A stretch of 64,000 bases of DNA. Source: Affinundibacterium flavidum. GTDB lineage: Bacteria > Pseudomonadota > Gammaproteobacteria > Burkholderiales > Burkholderiaceae_D. The stretch covers positions 124,001-188,000 of the forward strand of contig NZ_JACOGA010000010.1 of NCBI RefSeq assembly GCF_014284175.1, written 5' to 3'. The notes under the pieces are model-generated. The model worked only from the letters and a program-made list of their open reading frames with translations, did not search any database and had not been told where the DNA came from. Position 1 is the stretch's first letter. Each line of letters starts with the position of its first letter. Both the position numbers and the translations under genes were made by a program. Positions 9,060 through 18,375 of the stretch are shown in pieces.

Positions 9060-10052
9060 ATGCAGGTAGCCATCATCGGTGCAGGTTTAGCTGGATTAAC
9101 CGCAGCCCGTCAATGTCAGGCGCAGGGGCATCATGTCACTGTGTATGAGAAAAGTAGCGGCGTCAGCGGACGTATGAGTACACGACAAACCGAACTCGGT
9201 GGCTTTGATCACGGCGCGCAATATTTTACGGCGAGCTCAGATCGATTCAAGAAAGAGGTCGCGGATTGGCGTAAATTGGAATGGGTAGTGCCTTGGGATA
9301 GCAAGTTGGTCAATCTTGATCACGGTACAACCAGTGCGGCAGGCGCAAGTACGCAGCGTTACGTACCAGTGCCAGGTATGAGTTCATTAGGGAAGCAATT
9401 AGCGCACGGTTTGGACGTGCGTTTAGAGCAGCAAGTAGTTGCTCTGGAAGCGCATGGTGAACAATGGATATTGTCTGTGAAAACGGATGATGTTCCGGTC
9501 GCGGCATCTGCAGGACCATTCGATGCCGTCATTATGGCGATTCCACCGGAACAAGCTTCTGCACTCTTAAAAACGCATGCAAGTTTTAGCAAAAAAGTTG
9601 CGGATGTACGTTTGCAGCCATGTTGGGTATTGATGCTGGGTTTTCAGCATCCACTGAACCTTGATTACGACGGCGCATGGGTCGCGAACTCACGATTAGG
9701 TTGGATTGCCCGCGATACTTCCAAGCCCGATCATCGTGCGGGAGAGCGCTGGGTCTGTCATGCGACAGCGGCATGGAGCGTTGAGCATTTAGAAGATGAT
9801 CATGAACGAGCCAAGGAGAAGCTATCTAAAGCATTTCATGAAGCGACCGGTTCACCAATTCAAGCGATTCATTCGGTGACACATCGCTGGCGTTATGCGC
9901 AAGCTGATACGCCACTTGCTGAATCGTTTTTGTGGGATTCTAAGGCGAAAATTGGTGTGTGTGGCGATTGGTTTGCGACTGGATTGGATGGCGGCGGGCG
10001 CGTGGAGAATGCGTTTTTGAGTGGCTTGGGGTTGGCGCAGGAAATTGGGTAA
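9060..10052 (+). CDS. Renalase-like FAD-dependent oxidoreductase
   Basis: A 330-residue flavoprotein. The N-terminus VAIIGAGLAGLTAARQ is a Rossmann dinucleotide-binding fold (GxGxxG at residues 7-12), followed by the acidic end of beta-2 (VYEKSSG) and the GRMSTR motif of amine-oxidase-like enzymes. C-terminal GVCGDWFATGLDGGGRVENAFLSG closes the FAD site. The overall plan fits the bacterial renalase-like family, which oxidises reduced nicotinamide isomers, but the substrate is inferred only from family resemblance. The start ATG at 9060 is chosen over the upstream ATG at 9009 because of the ribosome site 'aaggagaagag' just before it and because the Rossmann strand begins directly after it. Confidence 0.85.
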   Translation: MQVAIIGAGLAGLTAARQCQAQGHHVTVYEKSSGVSGRMSTRQTELGGFDHGAQYFTASSDRFKKEVADWRKLEWVVPWDSKLVNLDHGTTSAAGASTQRYVPVPGMSSLGKQLAHGLDVRLEQQVVALEAHGEQWILSVKTDDVPVAASAGPFDAVIMAIPPEQASALLKTHASFSKKVADVRLQPCWVLMLGFQHPLNLDYDGAWVANSRLGWIARDTSKPDHRAGERWVCHATAAWSVEHLEDDHERAKEKLSKAFHEATGSPIQAIHSVTHRWRYAQADTPLAESFLWDSKAKIGVCGDWFATGLDGGGRVENAFLSGLGLAQEIG

Positions 10053-10175
10053 ATTGTTAGTGGATGGTTGATGGTTTTGTAGGGTGGGCAGGATTTTTCT
10101 GCCCACGCGTGATTTGTCTATTTGCTTGGCTTTTCTCTCGTCTCTTGATGAAGTGTTTTGGTGATTTTTGGGTCT

Positions 10176-10366
10176 GTAGGTCGGGGGTAGCCCGACAGCT
10201 ACTCACTTTCTTTGCTTCGCCAAAGAAAGTAAGCAAAGAAAGGCGACCACGCCGCCACTGGCCTTCGGCTCCCCAATTGTGCAAGACAAAAAATGGGAAA
10301 GTGTCGAAACTCGCTACGCTCAAACAACGCCACTTTCTTTATCCATTTTCTGTCCTGCACAATTGG
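10176..10366 (+). repeat. Structured repeat element, copy A
   Basis: Three hairpins in a row. First, GTAG/CTAC enclosing TCGGG..CCCGA at about 10176-10202. Second, ACTTTCTTTG (10205-10214) with CAAAGAAAGT (10221-10230) around the loop CTTCGC. Third, a 94-base arm pair starting CCAATTGTGC at 10273 and ending GCACAATTGG at 10366, with an apical loop containing CTCGCTACGCTCAAAC. Copy B downstream repeats the same order on the other strand. The linker between hairpins two and three differs between copies, whereas the hairpins are kept. Confidence 0.85.
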
Positions 10367-10505
10367 CAGTGTCAGAAGTGGATGAAGGTCAAAATCAACA
10401 ACAAGATCAAAACAATCAGTTTCGACGGACATTCATTTTTTCCAATAGCCGTTGTAGGTCGTTGTTTTTGAATTTGCCTTTGACTTACCCCCGTTTGAGA
10501 CGATG

Positions 10506-10706
10506 TAATTTGTGCGTCACAGAAAATGGATAAGAAAGTGTTGTTGTTTGAGCGTAGCGAGTTTCAACACTTTCCCATTTTTTGTGATGCACAAATTATG
10601 CTGAAGCGTAGCGTAAGCACCCGCAGGGCGAGTCTACGGTCGTCTTTTTTGGATTACCTTTTTTGACGAAGCAAAAAAGGTAATTGGCTGTCGGGCCACA
10701 CCCGAC
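10506..10706 (-). repeat. Structured repeat element, copy B (inverted)
   Basis: Inverted copy of element A. Hairpin three spans 10506-10598 (TAATTTGTGC to GCACAAATTA). Hairpin two is ATTACCTTTTTTG (10653-10665) with CAAAAAAGGTAAT (10672-10684), loop ACGAAG on the plus strand. Hairpin one is GTCGGG (10690-10695) with CCCGAC (10701-10706). Several stem positions differ from copy A but remain paired. Confidence 0.85.
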
Positions 10707-10731
10707 CTGTGAACGTAAATCAACAACAGAA

Positions 10732-10762
10732 ACAAAAAAAGAGGAAACCTTAAAGCTTCCTC
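10732..10762 (-). terminator. lysS terminator
   Basis: Read on the minus strand, GAGGAA and TTCCTC (plus-strand 10741-10746 and 10757-10762) form a stem followed by seven or more T residues (A-run at 10734-10740 on the plus strand). It lies 34 bases after the lysS stop codon. Confidence 0.8.
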
Positions 10763-10796
10763 TTCTACAAAACTTCAATTTCGAATCAAAGAAATC

Positions 10797-12329
10797 TTAT
10801 TCCTCACGACGCAAATGCGGGAACAAAATTACATCACGAATATTTGGTGAGTCTGTAATCAACATCATCAAACGATCAATACCAATACCGCAACCACCGG
10901 TTGGAGGCAAACCGTATTCCAAAGCGCGGATATAGTCCGCGTCGTAATACATTGCTTCTTCATCGCCAGCATCTTTGGCGGCAACTTGCGCCATGAAACG
11001 AGCTGCCTGATCTTCTGCATCGTTTAATTCTGAAAAACCATTGGCGATTTCACGACCTGTCATGAACAGTTCAAAACGCTCTGTAATGCCTGCAACCGTA
11101 TCAGAAGCACGTGCTAATGGAGAGACTTCAGCCGGGTAGTCGATGATGTAAGTCGGTTCCCATAACTGCGCTTCGGCTGTTTCTTCAAACAAGGCTAATT
11201 GCAATGCGCCCAAGCCTGCAGTGGCAAATGGTTTTACACCAAATTTTTTCAATTCTGCTTTGATAAATTCTGCGTCGCCCAATTGCTCGGTTGTGTAGTG
11301 CGGCGCGTATTTATTGATGGCGCCAACAATGGTCAAGCGTTGGAATGGTTTGGACAAATCCAGTTCTTTGCCTTGGTAAGTCAAGACAGCAGTACCGTGT
11401 GCATCGATGGCGGCTTTGCGAATGACGGACTCGGTAAAGTCCATCAACCATTTGTAATCAACGTACGCCGCATAAAATTCCATCATCGTGAATTCTGGAT
11501 TGTGACGTGGCGATACACCTTCGTTACGGAAGTTACGATTGACTTCAAATACGCGATCAAAACCGCCGACTACTAATCGTTTCAAATACAGTTCTGGTGC
11601 GATACGCAGATACATTTCCATGTCCAACGCATTGTGATGCGTGATGAAGGGTTTTGCCGCAGCACCACCTGGAATCACGTGCAACATTGGTGTTTCCACT
11701 TCCATAAAATCATGGCTATTCATGAAGCTACGGATGGAATTCATTGCCGCAGTACGCGCTTTGAATGTGCGACGTGTTTCTTCGCTCATAATCAAATCGA
11801 CGTAGCGCTGACGGTATTTTGTTTCTTGATTGGATAAACCGTGGAACTTATCAGGAAGAGGGCGCAAAGACTTGGTCAGCAAACGCAACTTCGTTACTTT
11901 GACGGTCAATTCGTCAGTCTTAGTCTTAAATAAAACACCTTCAATACCAAGAATGTCGCCCAAGTCATAATGACGGAAGGCTTCCATTTCTGCTTCGCCC
12001 GTTTTATCCGTCGTGACGTATAACTGAATACGTCCATCGGCTTTGAGGCCTGACGCATCTTGCAGTGTTGCGAACGCTGCTTTTTTACCAGCTTCACGCT
12101 TGAGCATCATACGACCAGCTACAACAACTTCCACGTTTTGCACTTCTAAGTCTTCACGACTAATGTCGCCATACTGAGCTTGCAAGTCAGCGGCCTTATG
12201 TTTAGGACGAAAATCGTTAGGGAAGGCGACACCCTTCGCGCGAATCGCATCGAGCTTGGCACGACGCTCAGCGATAATCGAATTTTCGTCTTGTGGCAAT
12301 TCTGCTGCTGTATTTTGTTGGTCGGACAT
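10797..12329 (-). CDS. lysS: Lysyl-tRNA synthetase, class II
   Basis: A 510-residue cytoplasmic enzyme that charges tRNA-Lys. An N-terminal OB-fold anticodon-binding domain covers roughly residues 55-160; the class II catalytic core follows with motif 2 [15 protein letters not shown] and motif 3 [12 protein letters not shown] close to the C-terminus. The length matches the bacterial family. It lies downstream of prfB on the same strand, separated by 171 bases, the order known from E. coli (prfB-lysS). A clear terminator follows. Nothing unusual is seen. Confidence 0.97.
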   Translation of the reverse strand: MSDQQNTAAELPQDENSIIAERRAKLDAIRAKGVAFPNDFRPKHKAADLQAQYGDISREDLEVQNVEVVVAGRMMLKREAGKKAAFATLQDASGLKADGRIQLYVTTDKTGEAEMEAFRHYDLGDILGIEGVLFKTKTDELTVKVTKLRLLTKSLRPLPDKFHGLSNQETKYRQRYVDLIMSEETRRTFKARTAAMNSIRSFMNSHDFMEVETPMLHVIPGGAAAKPFITHHNALDMEMYLRIAPELYLKRLVVGGFDRVFEVNRNFRNEGVSPRHNPEFTMMEFYAAYVDYKWLMDFTESVIRKAAIDAHGTAVLTYQGKELDLSKPFQRLTIVGAINKYAPHYTTEQLGDAEFIKAELKKFGVKPFATAGLGALQLALFEETAEAQLWEPTYIIDYPAEVSPLARASDTVAGITERFELFMTGREIANGFSELNDAEDQAARFMAQVAAKDAGDEEAMYYDADYIRALEYGLPPTGGCGIGIDRLMMLITDSPNIRDVILFPHLRREE

Positions 12330-12500
12330 GATTTTCTCTAAAATGAAATTTTGTTTCTTTAATAATGCAATCGGAAATGTGAGTTTAGAAATTCAATTAT
12401 AGGGATGCAGTACAAGGCGACAAGCACAGCAATACGTCGGTATTGCGAGCATTGGCAACGCCGTAATGCGTCCTAGAATTGGATTTGTGCGCGCACATTT

Positions 12501-13605
12501 TTACACACCTTGCTTGAGTGAGGCCGCGATAAATCCGTCTAAATCGCCATCCAATACTGCTTTGGTATTACCCATTTCGTAATTGGTGCGCAAGTCTTTG
12601 ATACGCGATTGATCCAGTACATAGGAGCGAATTTGATGACCCCAGCCGACATCGGTCTTAGTGTCTTCCAGATTTTGCTTTTCACTCATGCGCTTGCGTA
12701 ATTCCAATTCAAACAATTTTGCTTTTAACATTTCCCATGCTTCAGCACGGTTGCGATGTTGACTGCGATCGTTTTGACATTGAACGACGATGCCGGAAGG
12801 TGCATGGGTTAAACGAACCGCAGAATCAGTTTTATTGATATGCTGACCACCGGCACCAGAAGCACGATAGGTATCAACGCGCACGTCAGCAGGATTGATG
12901 TCGATTTCAAACGATTCATCGACTTCTGGATAGACGAACAAACTAGAGAATGAGGTGTGACGGCCATTTGCAGAATCAAATGGTGACTTACGCACTAAGC
13001 GATGTACGCCAGTTTCTGTGCGCAAAAAGCCGTAAGCGTATTCACCTTCAACCTTGAGTGTTGCAGTCTTAATACCAGCAACCTCGCCATCAGATTGTTC
13101 GAGGATGTCAACTTTAAAACCTTTACGTTCGCAATAACGTAAATATTGGCGTAACAGCATCGATGCCCAGTCTTGCGCCTCAGTGCCGCCAGCGCCAGCC
13201 TGAATATCAATAAAGCAGTTGTTTGGATCCATGGGATTATTAAACATCCGGCGGAATTCCATGCCTTCAACTAATTCTTTCAGATGCGCAGCGTCGGCTT
13301 CAATCGCTTCTAGCGTGTCTTCGTCGTCTTCTTCACGCGCCATCGCGAAAATTTCGTTGGCGTCTTTCAGATCGGCATCAATCTTGATGAGGGTATGAAC
13401 AATGGCTTCTAAGGATTTTTTTTCTTTGCCAAGTTCTTGTGCGCGTTTAGGTTCTTCCCAAACTTTAGGATCTTCTAATTCACCGTTAACTTGTTCGAGT
13501 TTCTCTGACTTGATATCGAAGTCAAAGATACCTCCGAAGTTCGGCTTCACGACTAGTTAAGTCGATAAGCAGGTTGGCAATGCTATTGAGGCGTTCGGCT
13601 TCCAT
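12501..13605 (-). CDS. prfB: Peptide chain release factor 2, made by +1 programmed frameshift
   Basis: RF2 recognises UGA and UAA stops. The gene is in two frames. Reading from ATG at 13605 gives 27 codons (starts [20 protein letters not shown], ends RRYL) up to an in-frame TGA at 13522-13524. Slipping +1 at CTT TGA C continues as DFDIKSEK... to the stop at 12501, for a total of 367 residues, the normal RF2 length. The GGQ motif is visible ([16 protein letters not shown]) and the product is collinear with RF2. The reading that starts MKPNFGGIF inside the second frame is an artefact. lysS follows. RF2 level autoregulates the frameshift. Confidence 0.96.
13521..13536 (-). promoter_or_regulatory. 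prfB +1 frameshift site
   Basis: On the minus strand the sequence is CGGAGG-TAT-CTT-TGA-C: a Shine-Dalgarno-like CGGAGG (plus-strand 13531-13536) three bases before the slippery CTT TGA C (13521-13527). This is the canonical RF2 recoding signal: slow decoding of TGA at low RF2 favours slippage of the peptidyl-tRNA from CUU to UUU. Confidence 0.95.
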
Positions 13606-13926
13606 TTGGGCTTCTTTTAGGTGAGATAAATAAACCCTTAATTATACCTGAGTGGGTTGGCATCTTGCGTAATTGGGCTTCAATTTAAGCTTGAATTGGG
13701 GTTAATTTAGCTTAATTTCAGGGCTTTCAGCGTTTTTCTGTCAAGCACCTTTCATCGCATTGGTCTTGAATTTTCAGTTGATAGAACCTTCATCATTGCT
13801 TACATACTCAGCTAAGGGCCCAGTATCTTGAAGCTCTTGCGTCGCTAGATTCCCGCTTTCGCGGGATCGACTGGGCAGATATAGGTGGGTAACTGAACGG
13901 CCTTGTGAGCCATGTTGGTATCTTTT
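13606..13926. other. Intergenic region upstream of prfB with a small palindrome
   Basis: About 320 bases without a gene. The one clear structure is ATTCCCGC-TTTC-GCGGGAT at 13849-13867, a short GC-rich hairpin of the type common as dispersed intergenic repeats in proteobacteria. The prfB promoter should lie in the left part; I see no strong sigma-70 match to report. Confidence 0.5.
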
Positions 13927-14217
13927 TTACCAGACGGATTTTGTTATGGTGGGTTGGGCTTGGCGATGACTTTCAAACCATGTACTGAGTTTGGTTTGAA
14001 AGCAAGTCGGGCAAATGTGATATTGGGTCTGTGTTGATTGTCCACCATTTGGAAAAGATTCTTCCTCGTCTAATTGTATGGTTGTTATCTTCTTTTCTGG
14101 CTCCGCACTTGACCAGTTTTCATCCCAATGAGATTCAGCACCGCAAACATCGCAAGTCAATTTATCAAATACTTCTTCGGTATGTTCTAGAATTAACACC
14201 GTTTTCATATGTTTCAT
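13927..14217 (-). CDS. Small protein with paired CxxC motifs
   Basis: A 96-residue protein I do not recognise by name. It has two CxxC pairs, Cys22/Cys25 (LTCDVCGAES) and Cys69/Cys72 (HICPTCFQTK), the spacing of a zinc ribbon, separated by an acidic segment. A structural zinc site and a role in binding nucleic acid or protein are plausible. The start ATG at 14217 has a strong ribosome site (AAGGAGAGTCGCA-ATG on the minus strand), which supports a real gene. No signal peptide. It is flanked by intergenic DNA on both sides and is not obviously part of an operon. Confidence 0.7.
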   Translation of the reverse strand: MKHMKTVLILEHTEEVFDKLTCDVCGAESHWDENWSSAEPEKKITTIQLDEEESFPNGGQSTQTQYHICPTCFQTKLSTWFESHRQAQPTITKSVW

Positions 14218-14438
14218 TGCGACTCTCCTTGGGCGTGAGACTGCTGAGACTTGTGAGGTTGTAAATAGTGCTGGAAGTGGGCGGGGTTGATTTTCCGCAG
14301 GGAAATTGTAACGCGAGATGCTAGTGGGACGCAGGGAATATGATTAAGTTGTTGTTTGTTGCGATTGGTGCTCGATGTTGTGGTTCAGCTTGTTTGTAAG
14401 ATGAACTACAACGTCGAGCATTAGATGGATTATATAGA

Positions 14439-16718
14439 TTAGCGTCGGCCTGATTTAACGGGCGCTTTTTTGGGTTTGGCCGGATTGTAGGCTAGGCCAG
14501 ATTTGGAAATGGCTGGCGCTACTTTCGCTGCAAGACGTGTTGCCGAGCTCTTGCCGAAGGTGTTTAGTTTTGGCGCTATACCGCGTTTGACAGGTACCAC
14601 GCCAGCATTCACTAAGCTTGCCACAACAGGTGCGCGCGACGGAATCAAATGGCGCTCACTACTACCAATCAAGTCTCCGCGTCCTATGCGCAACAAACCT
14701 TCTTTGACAATCTCATAATTTTCCGGTGCATGATAGCGCAATAAGGCTTTATGGAATTTGCGAATCTTGCCTGAGCGCGCAGTTTCCACGACTTCAGAAT
14801 CGGCGGTGATTTTTTTTAACGGGTTTTTACGCGTGTGGTACATCGTAGTTGCCAAAGCCATAGGTGTAGGCATAAAGGTCTGCACCTGATCTAGTTTGAA
14901 GTCATTTTTCTTCAGCCACAAAGCAAGGTTCACCATGTCGTCATCGGTCGTTCCCGGATGTGCAGCAATGAAGTAGGGAATTAAATATTGCTCTTTGCCC
15001 GCTTCTTTAGAATACTTGTGAAACATCGCTTTGAATTCATCATAAGCACCAATACCAGGCTTCATCATTTTGGATAAAGTATTGGTTTCAGTATGTTCGG
15101 GGGCGATTTTCAACAAACCACCAACGTGGTGTGTGACCAATTCTTTGACATACTCTGGTGAGCGTACGGCGAGGTCGTAACGTAAGCCTGAACTGATCAG
15201 GATTTTTTTTACGCCAGGAATCGCACGCGCTTTGCGATATAGCGAAATCAGTTTGCTATGATCAGTATTTAAATTGCTGCATATGCCAGGGTAAACGCAG
15301 GATAAGCGACGGCAAGATTCTTCGATCTTTTTGTCTTTACAGGCGAGTCTATACATATTTGCAGTTGGCCCACCCAAGTCGGAAATAGTTCCAGTGAAGC
15401 CCTTAGTTTTGTCACGAATTTCTTCGATCTCACGCAAGATGGATGGCTCAGAGCGGCTCTGAATAATCCGGCCTTCGTGTTCAGTGATTGAGCAGAAAGT
15501 ACAACCGCCAAAACAACCACGCATGATGTTGACGGAGAAACGTATCATTTCCCATGCAGGGATACGCGCTTTGCCATAACTAGGGTGCGGTGCACGTGCA
15601 TAAGCACGGTCATACACGCCATCCATTTCGTCCATGGCGAGTGGTAATGGTGGCGGATTAATCCAGACATCTCGGTCACCATGTGCTTGCGATAGTGCTT
15701 TAGCGTTGCCGGGATTTGCTTCTAAATGGAATACCCGAGACGCGTGAGCGTACATCACCGGATCATCTTTGATGGCTTCAAAAGAAGGTAGGCGAATCAC
15801 TGTATTATTGTGTTTGTTGCGCAGCATTGCTTGTCGTTCTTCGCGACTCATAATGCGTATGGCTTGCTGTTTGATGACATCGGGTTCGACAGCGGGCGAA
15901 GGCGTTGAACCGTCACCTGTAGTGCATTTCGCGTCTTTTTCCGGCATCATTTCATACGGATTGGTATGTGCTTCGACCTTGCCTGGTGTATCGATCTTGA
16001 TAGATTGAATCTCTGCCCAATCTTCATTGGGTAACCAATTTGACGACGTCATGAATGCCGTGCCACGCAAATCGCGTATCGATTTGATAGGTTCACCTGC
16101 CGCGAGTCTGTGCGTTAAGTCGACAATTGCACGTTCAGCGTTTCCGAATAAAAGCAGGTCAGCTTTCGAATCTGGTAATACGGAACGCTTTACTTTATCT
16201 GACCAGTAATCGTAATGCGCGATACGGCGTAAGCTAGCTTCAATACTGCCAATCACCACGTTCACTTCAGGAAAGGCTTCGCGGGCTCGTTGGGCGTAGA
16301 CTACGACCGCACGATCTGGACGTTTATTTGGATCGCCATCGGGTGTATAGGCATCTTCAGAACGAATCTTACGATCTGCCGTGTAGCGATTGACCATGGA
16401 ATCCATATTGCCAGCGGTGATGCCGAAATACAAATTGGGACGTCCTAATGCGCGAAAATCTTCCGCAGAATGCCAATCAGGCTGGCTGATAATGCCGACT
16501 CGGAATCCTTGTTGCTCTAATAAACGACCAACTAAGGCCATACCAAAACTGGGATGATCGATATAGGCGTCGCCAGTGATTAAGATAACGTCGCAGCTAT
16601 CCCAACCTAGTACGTCCATTTCGGCGCGTGACATAGGGAGGAAAGGGGCGGCATGTTTGCCACCAACATCGGGGCGATAGCGCGGTGAGGCGAAGAGATT
16701 TTTCGGTGCAGGATTCAT
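14439..16718 (-). CDS. YgiQ-family radical SAM protein
   Basis: A 759-residue cytoplasmic protein of the YgiQ/UPF0313 family. An N-terminal region (residues 1-320) opens with [13 protein letters not shown] and [13 protein letters not shown], typical of the family. The radical SAM core carries Cys402, Cys406 and Cys409 in [11 protein letters not shown], which bind the 4Fe-4S cluster that cleaves S-adenosylmethionine. The C-terminal 70 residues are basic and probably disordered ([11 protein letters not shown] at the end). The reaction is unknown for the family. It is a single gene; the 221 bases after it show nothing special. Confidence 0.93.
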   Translation of the reverse strand: MNPAPKNLFASPRYRPDVGGKHAAPFLPMSRAEMDVLGWDSCDVILITGDAYIDHPSFGMALVGRLLEQQGFRVGIISQPDWHSAEDFRALGRPNLYFGITAGNMDSMVNRYTADRKIRSEDAYTPDGDPNKRPDRAVVVYAQRAREAFPEVNVVIGSIEASLRRIAHYDYWSDKVKRSVLPDSKADLLLFGNAERAIVDLTHRLAAGEPIKSIRDLRGTAFMTSSNWLPNEDWAEIQSIKIDTPGKVEAHTNPYEMMPEKDAKCTTGDGSTPSPAVEPDVIKQQAIRIMSREERQAMLRNKHNNTVIRLPSFEAIKDDPVMYAHASRVFHLEANPGNAKALSQAHGDRDVWINPPPLPLAMDEMDGVYDRAYARAPHPSYGKARIPAWEMIRFSVNIMRGCFGGCTFCSITEHEGRIIQSRSEPSILREIEEIRDKTKGFTGTISDLGGPTANMYRLACKDKKIEESCRRLSCVYPGICSNLNTDHSKLISLYRKARAIPGVKKILISSGLRYDLAVRSPEYVKELVTHHVGGLLKIAPEHTETNTLSKMMKPGIGAYDEFKAMFHKYSKEAGKEQYLIPYFIAAHPGTTDDDMVNLALWLKKNDFKLDQVQTFMPTPMALATTMYHTRKNPLKKITADSEVVETARSGKIRKFHKALLRYHAPENYEIVKEGLLRIGRGDLIGSSERHLIPSRAPVVASLVNAGVVPVKRGIAPKLNTFGKSSATRLAAKVAPAISKSGLAYNPAKPKKAPVKSGRR

Positions 16719-16917
16719 GGGCGTGATTTTACCTGAATCTGCAAGTCTTCGCCCATATTCTGTGAATCTGAGTGATTGTAAGCCTTTGTTTTTGTTAGTG
16801 ATTGTGTGAATTGGCTATTTTCTCGCCAAAGTCGGATCCCTAAAACGTGAAAGCGGATTCGGCTTTGGCGTGATTGCGACTAACTTGCGACTAACTATCG
16901 TTAGACGTTGATCAAAC

Positions 16918-17283
16918 CTAACCCTCGACATAGCGTGCTATGACCTGTGTTGTTCTGCCATCCATTGCAGGCGTGAATTTGAGTTGAATTGACTTATCAC
17001 TAGAGACAAAAGTGGTGGCGCTAATGGGAATAAGTTGAATCAGAGATTGACCAGGAATTTCAACATAATAGCGATTTTGTTTTTGTGTCATGTTGAGTGT
17101 TTTGCCGTTATCGAGTACGTAACGGCCAACAATTTCTCTTGCTTCGTCTGGCGAGACATATACTGGGGCGATTCTTGCCGCACCCTTGATTGTTACTGAG
17201 GTGTTGACATCCGGATCTGCGGCTAGCGCATTTGCTGAAATCATCAAAGTGACGATGGCGAGGCTGGCATAGAGGGTTTTCAT
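16918..17283 (-). CDS. Small periplasmic protein of unknown function
   Basis: A 121-residue protein with a clear signal peptide (MKTLYASLAIVTLMISANALA, cut likely before ADPD). The mature part of about 100 residues is predicted to be mostly beta strands (RYVLDNGKTLNMTQKQNRYYVEI and later TTFVSSDKSIQLKFTP). No cysteine, no known catalytic motif. The start has a ribosome site 'aaggagctacc' on the minus strand. I do not recognise the family. It is divergent from the lipoprotein gene at 17592. Confidence 0.7.
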   Translation of the reverse strand: MKTLYASLAIVTLMISANALAADPDVNTSVTIKGAARIAPVYVSPDEAREIVGRYVLDNGKTLNMTQKQNRYYVEIPGQSLIQLIPISATTFVSSDKSIQLKFTPAMDGRTTQVIARYVEG

Positions 17284-17591
17284 GGTAGCTCCTTATTTTG
17301 TCTATATAGATTAAAAACACTGTTTTTCGATTTTATCAATCCCAAAAGGCGCGATTGACTTCTCCAATCTAGGCGCTTTAATGAAAAGTGACAGATGGCA
17401 TTAGATAGAACGCAAAAACAGCAGGATTAAACGCAAAAATCGGCGATCAAGGTAAGTTGTTATTTGAGGAGACGGTAGTAAATAAATTTCTATAAAGACA
17501 AACTGTAGGTAGCAACAGCAGGTAAAATCTTTTTTGTTGAAAAAATATTAGCATCGTCTCTGGTGCATGGAGAAAGAAAGTTGAGGGCATT
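17284..17591. other. Divergent intergenic region
   Basis: 308 bases between two divergent genes for exported proteins, so it must contain both promoters. An imperfect hairpin AAGGCGC-GATTG ... CAATC-TAG-GCGCTT spans 17346-17376; no T-run follows on either strand. AACGCAAAAA occurs twice (near 17410 and 17430), which could be coincidence. Confidence 0.4.
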
Positions 17592-18191
17592 ATGAAATCG
17601 CAAATTTTCATCGGCATACGTTTGCGTTTGTTTATGCTGGGTATGATTTTATTGAGTTTAGCCGCTTGTTCAACGGCCAGCAAAAATGAACAGAAAAATA
17701 CCAATAAGGGAAATTCTGAACCAGCGTTTGATACGCGAGTGGGTTCTGCAATGACTTCTCCTCTAAGTGACTTAAATATAGTAAGAACCGAAATTCCAGA
17801 AGTTTTAATCAGCGCTCGAAAAGCTCCGTACTTGATCGTGCCTGGTGCTGATTGCGCATGGTACGAGCGAGAAATACAGAACTTGAATGCCGTATTGGGA
17901 CCCGATGTTGACGCAGCACAAGTAGACGAACATGGCAACATTGTCGAGAGAGAATTGGGAAATGCCACCATTAATGCATTAAGAAGTTTTACGGAAGGGT
18001 TCGTGCCATTTCGTTCTTGGGTGCGGCGACTTACCGGAGCGGATAGTCATGCGCGTGAAGTGGCTGCAGCAAGTATTGCCGGAATCGTTCGACGTTCTTA
18101 TCTAAAAGGTGTTGTTAGTGGAAAATCATGCGCCACTACCTCTAATGATCCCAGTAAGTTAGATGCCGAGTCGCGATCGCAAAAGCAGTAA
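17592..18191 (+). CDS. Conserved lipoprotein of unknown function
   Basis: A 199-residue protein with a lipoprotein signal: hydrophobic core then LSLAAC, lipobox Cys26, followed by a Ser/Lys/Asn-rich linker. The folded part (about residues 85-180) is notable for LGPDVDAAQVDEHGNIVERELGNATINALRSFTEGFVPFRSWVRRLTGADSHAREV, shown here only as landmarks GPDVDA, VPFRSWVRRLTGA and RRSYLKG. These phrases feel like a conserved proteobacterial family, but I cannot attach a function. It lies 184 bases upstream of an HtrA-like protease gene on the same strand. Confidence 0.7.
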   Translation: MKSQIFIGIRLRLFMLGMILLSLAACSTASKNEQKNTNKGNSEPAFDTRVGSAMTSPLSDLNIVRTEIPEVLISARKAPYLIVPGADCAWYEREIQNLNAVLGPDVDAAQVDEHGNIVERELGNATINALRSFTEGFVPFRSWVRRLTGADSHAREVAAASIAGIVRRSYLKGVVSGKSCATTSNDPSKLDAESRSQKQ

Positions 18192-18375
18192 GTGGTGATG
18201 TGAAAAATCGCCAGTTCATATAGAGTGTTATTTATGCGGATTATGGAGTAGGAATTTACTTTGTTTTTTGATTGTAATTATTTGTTATTGTTTGAATTTG
18301 TTTGTATCAGCTGTTGGTTGTGTGTCATTCTTCACTATTTTTATTAGAAATTAATTTATGCAAAGAGACTCTCAG

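Larger units (their letters stand above)
10053..10796. other. Gene-free convergent interval holding structured repeats
   Basis: This 744-base interval lies between the 3' ends of the oxidoreductase gene (+) and lysS (-). Open frames in it (up to 135 codons) are low-complexity readings of palindromic repeats and have no convincing start sites, so I call no gene. It holds two inverted copies of a complex repeat (10176-10366 and 10506-10706), a 139-base unique spacer between them, and the lysS terminator. Confidence 0.8.

Noticed and set aside
10057..10935. Open frames of 60-135 codons in the 10.05-10.8 kb interval
   Set aside because: They are translations of palindromic repeats, occur on both strands over the same bases, and lack convincing ribosome sites.
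13525..13550. prfB start at MKPNFGGIF
   Set aside because: The true N-terminus lies in another frame from ATG at 13605, joined by the +1 frameshift.
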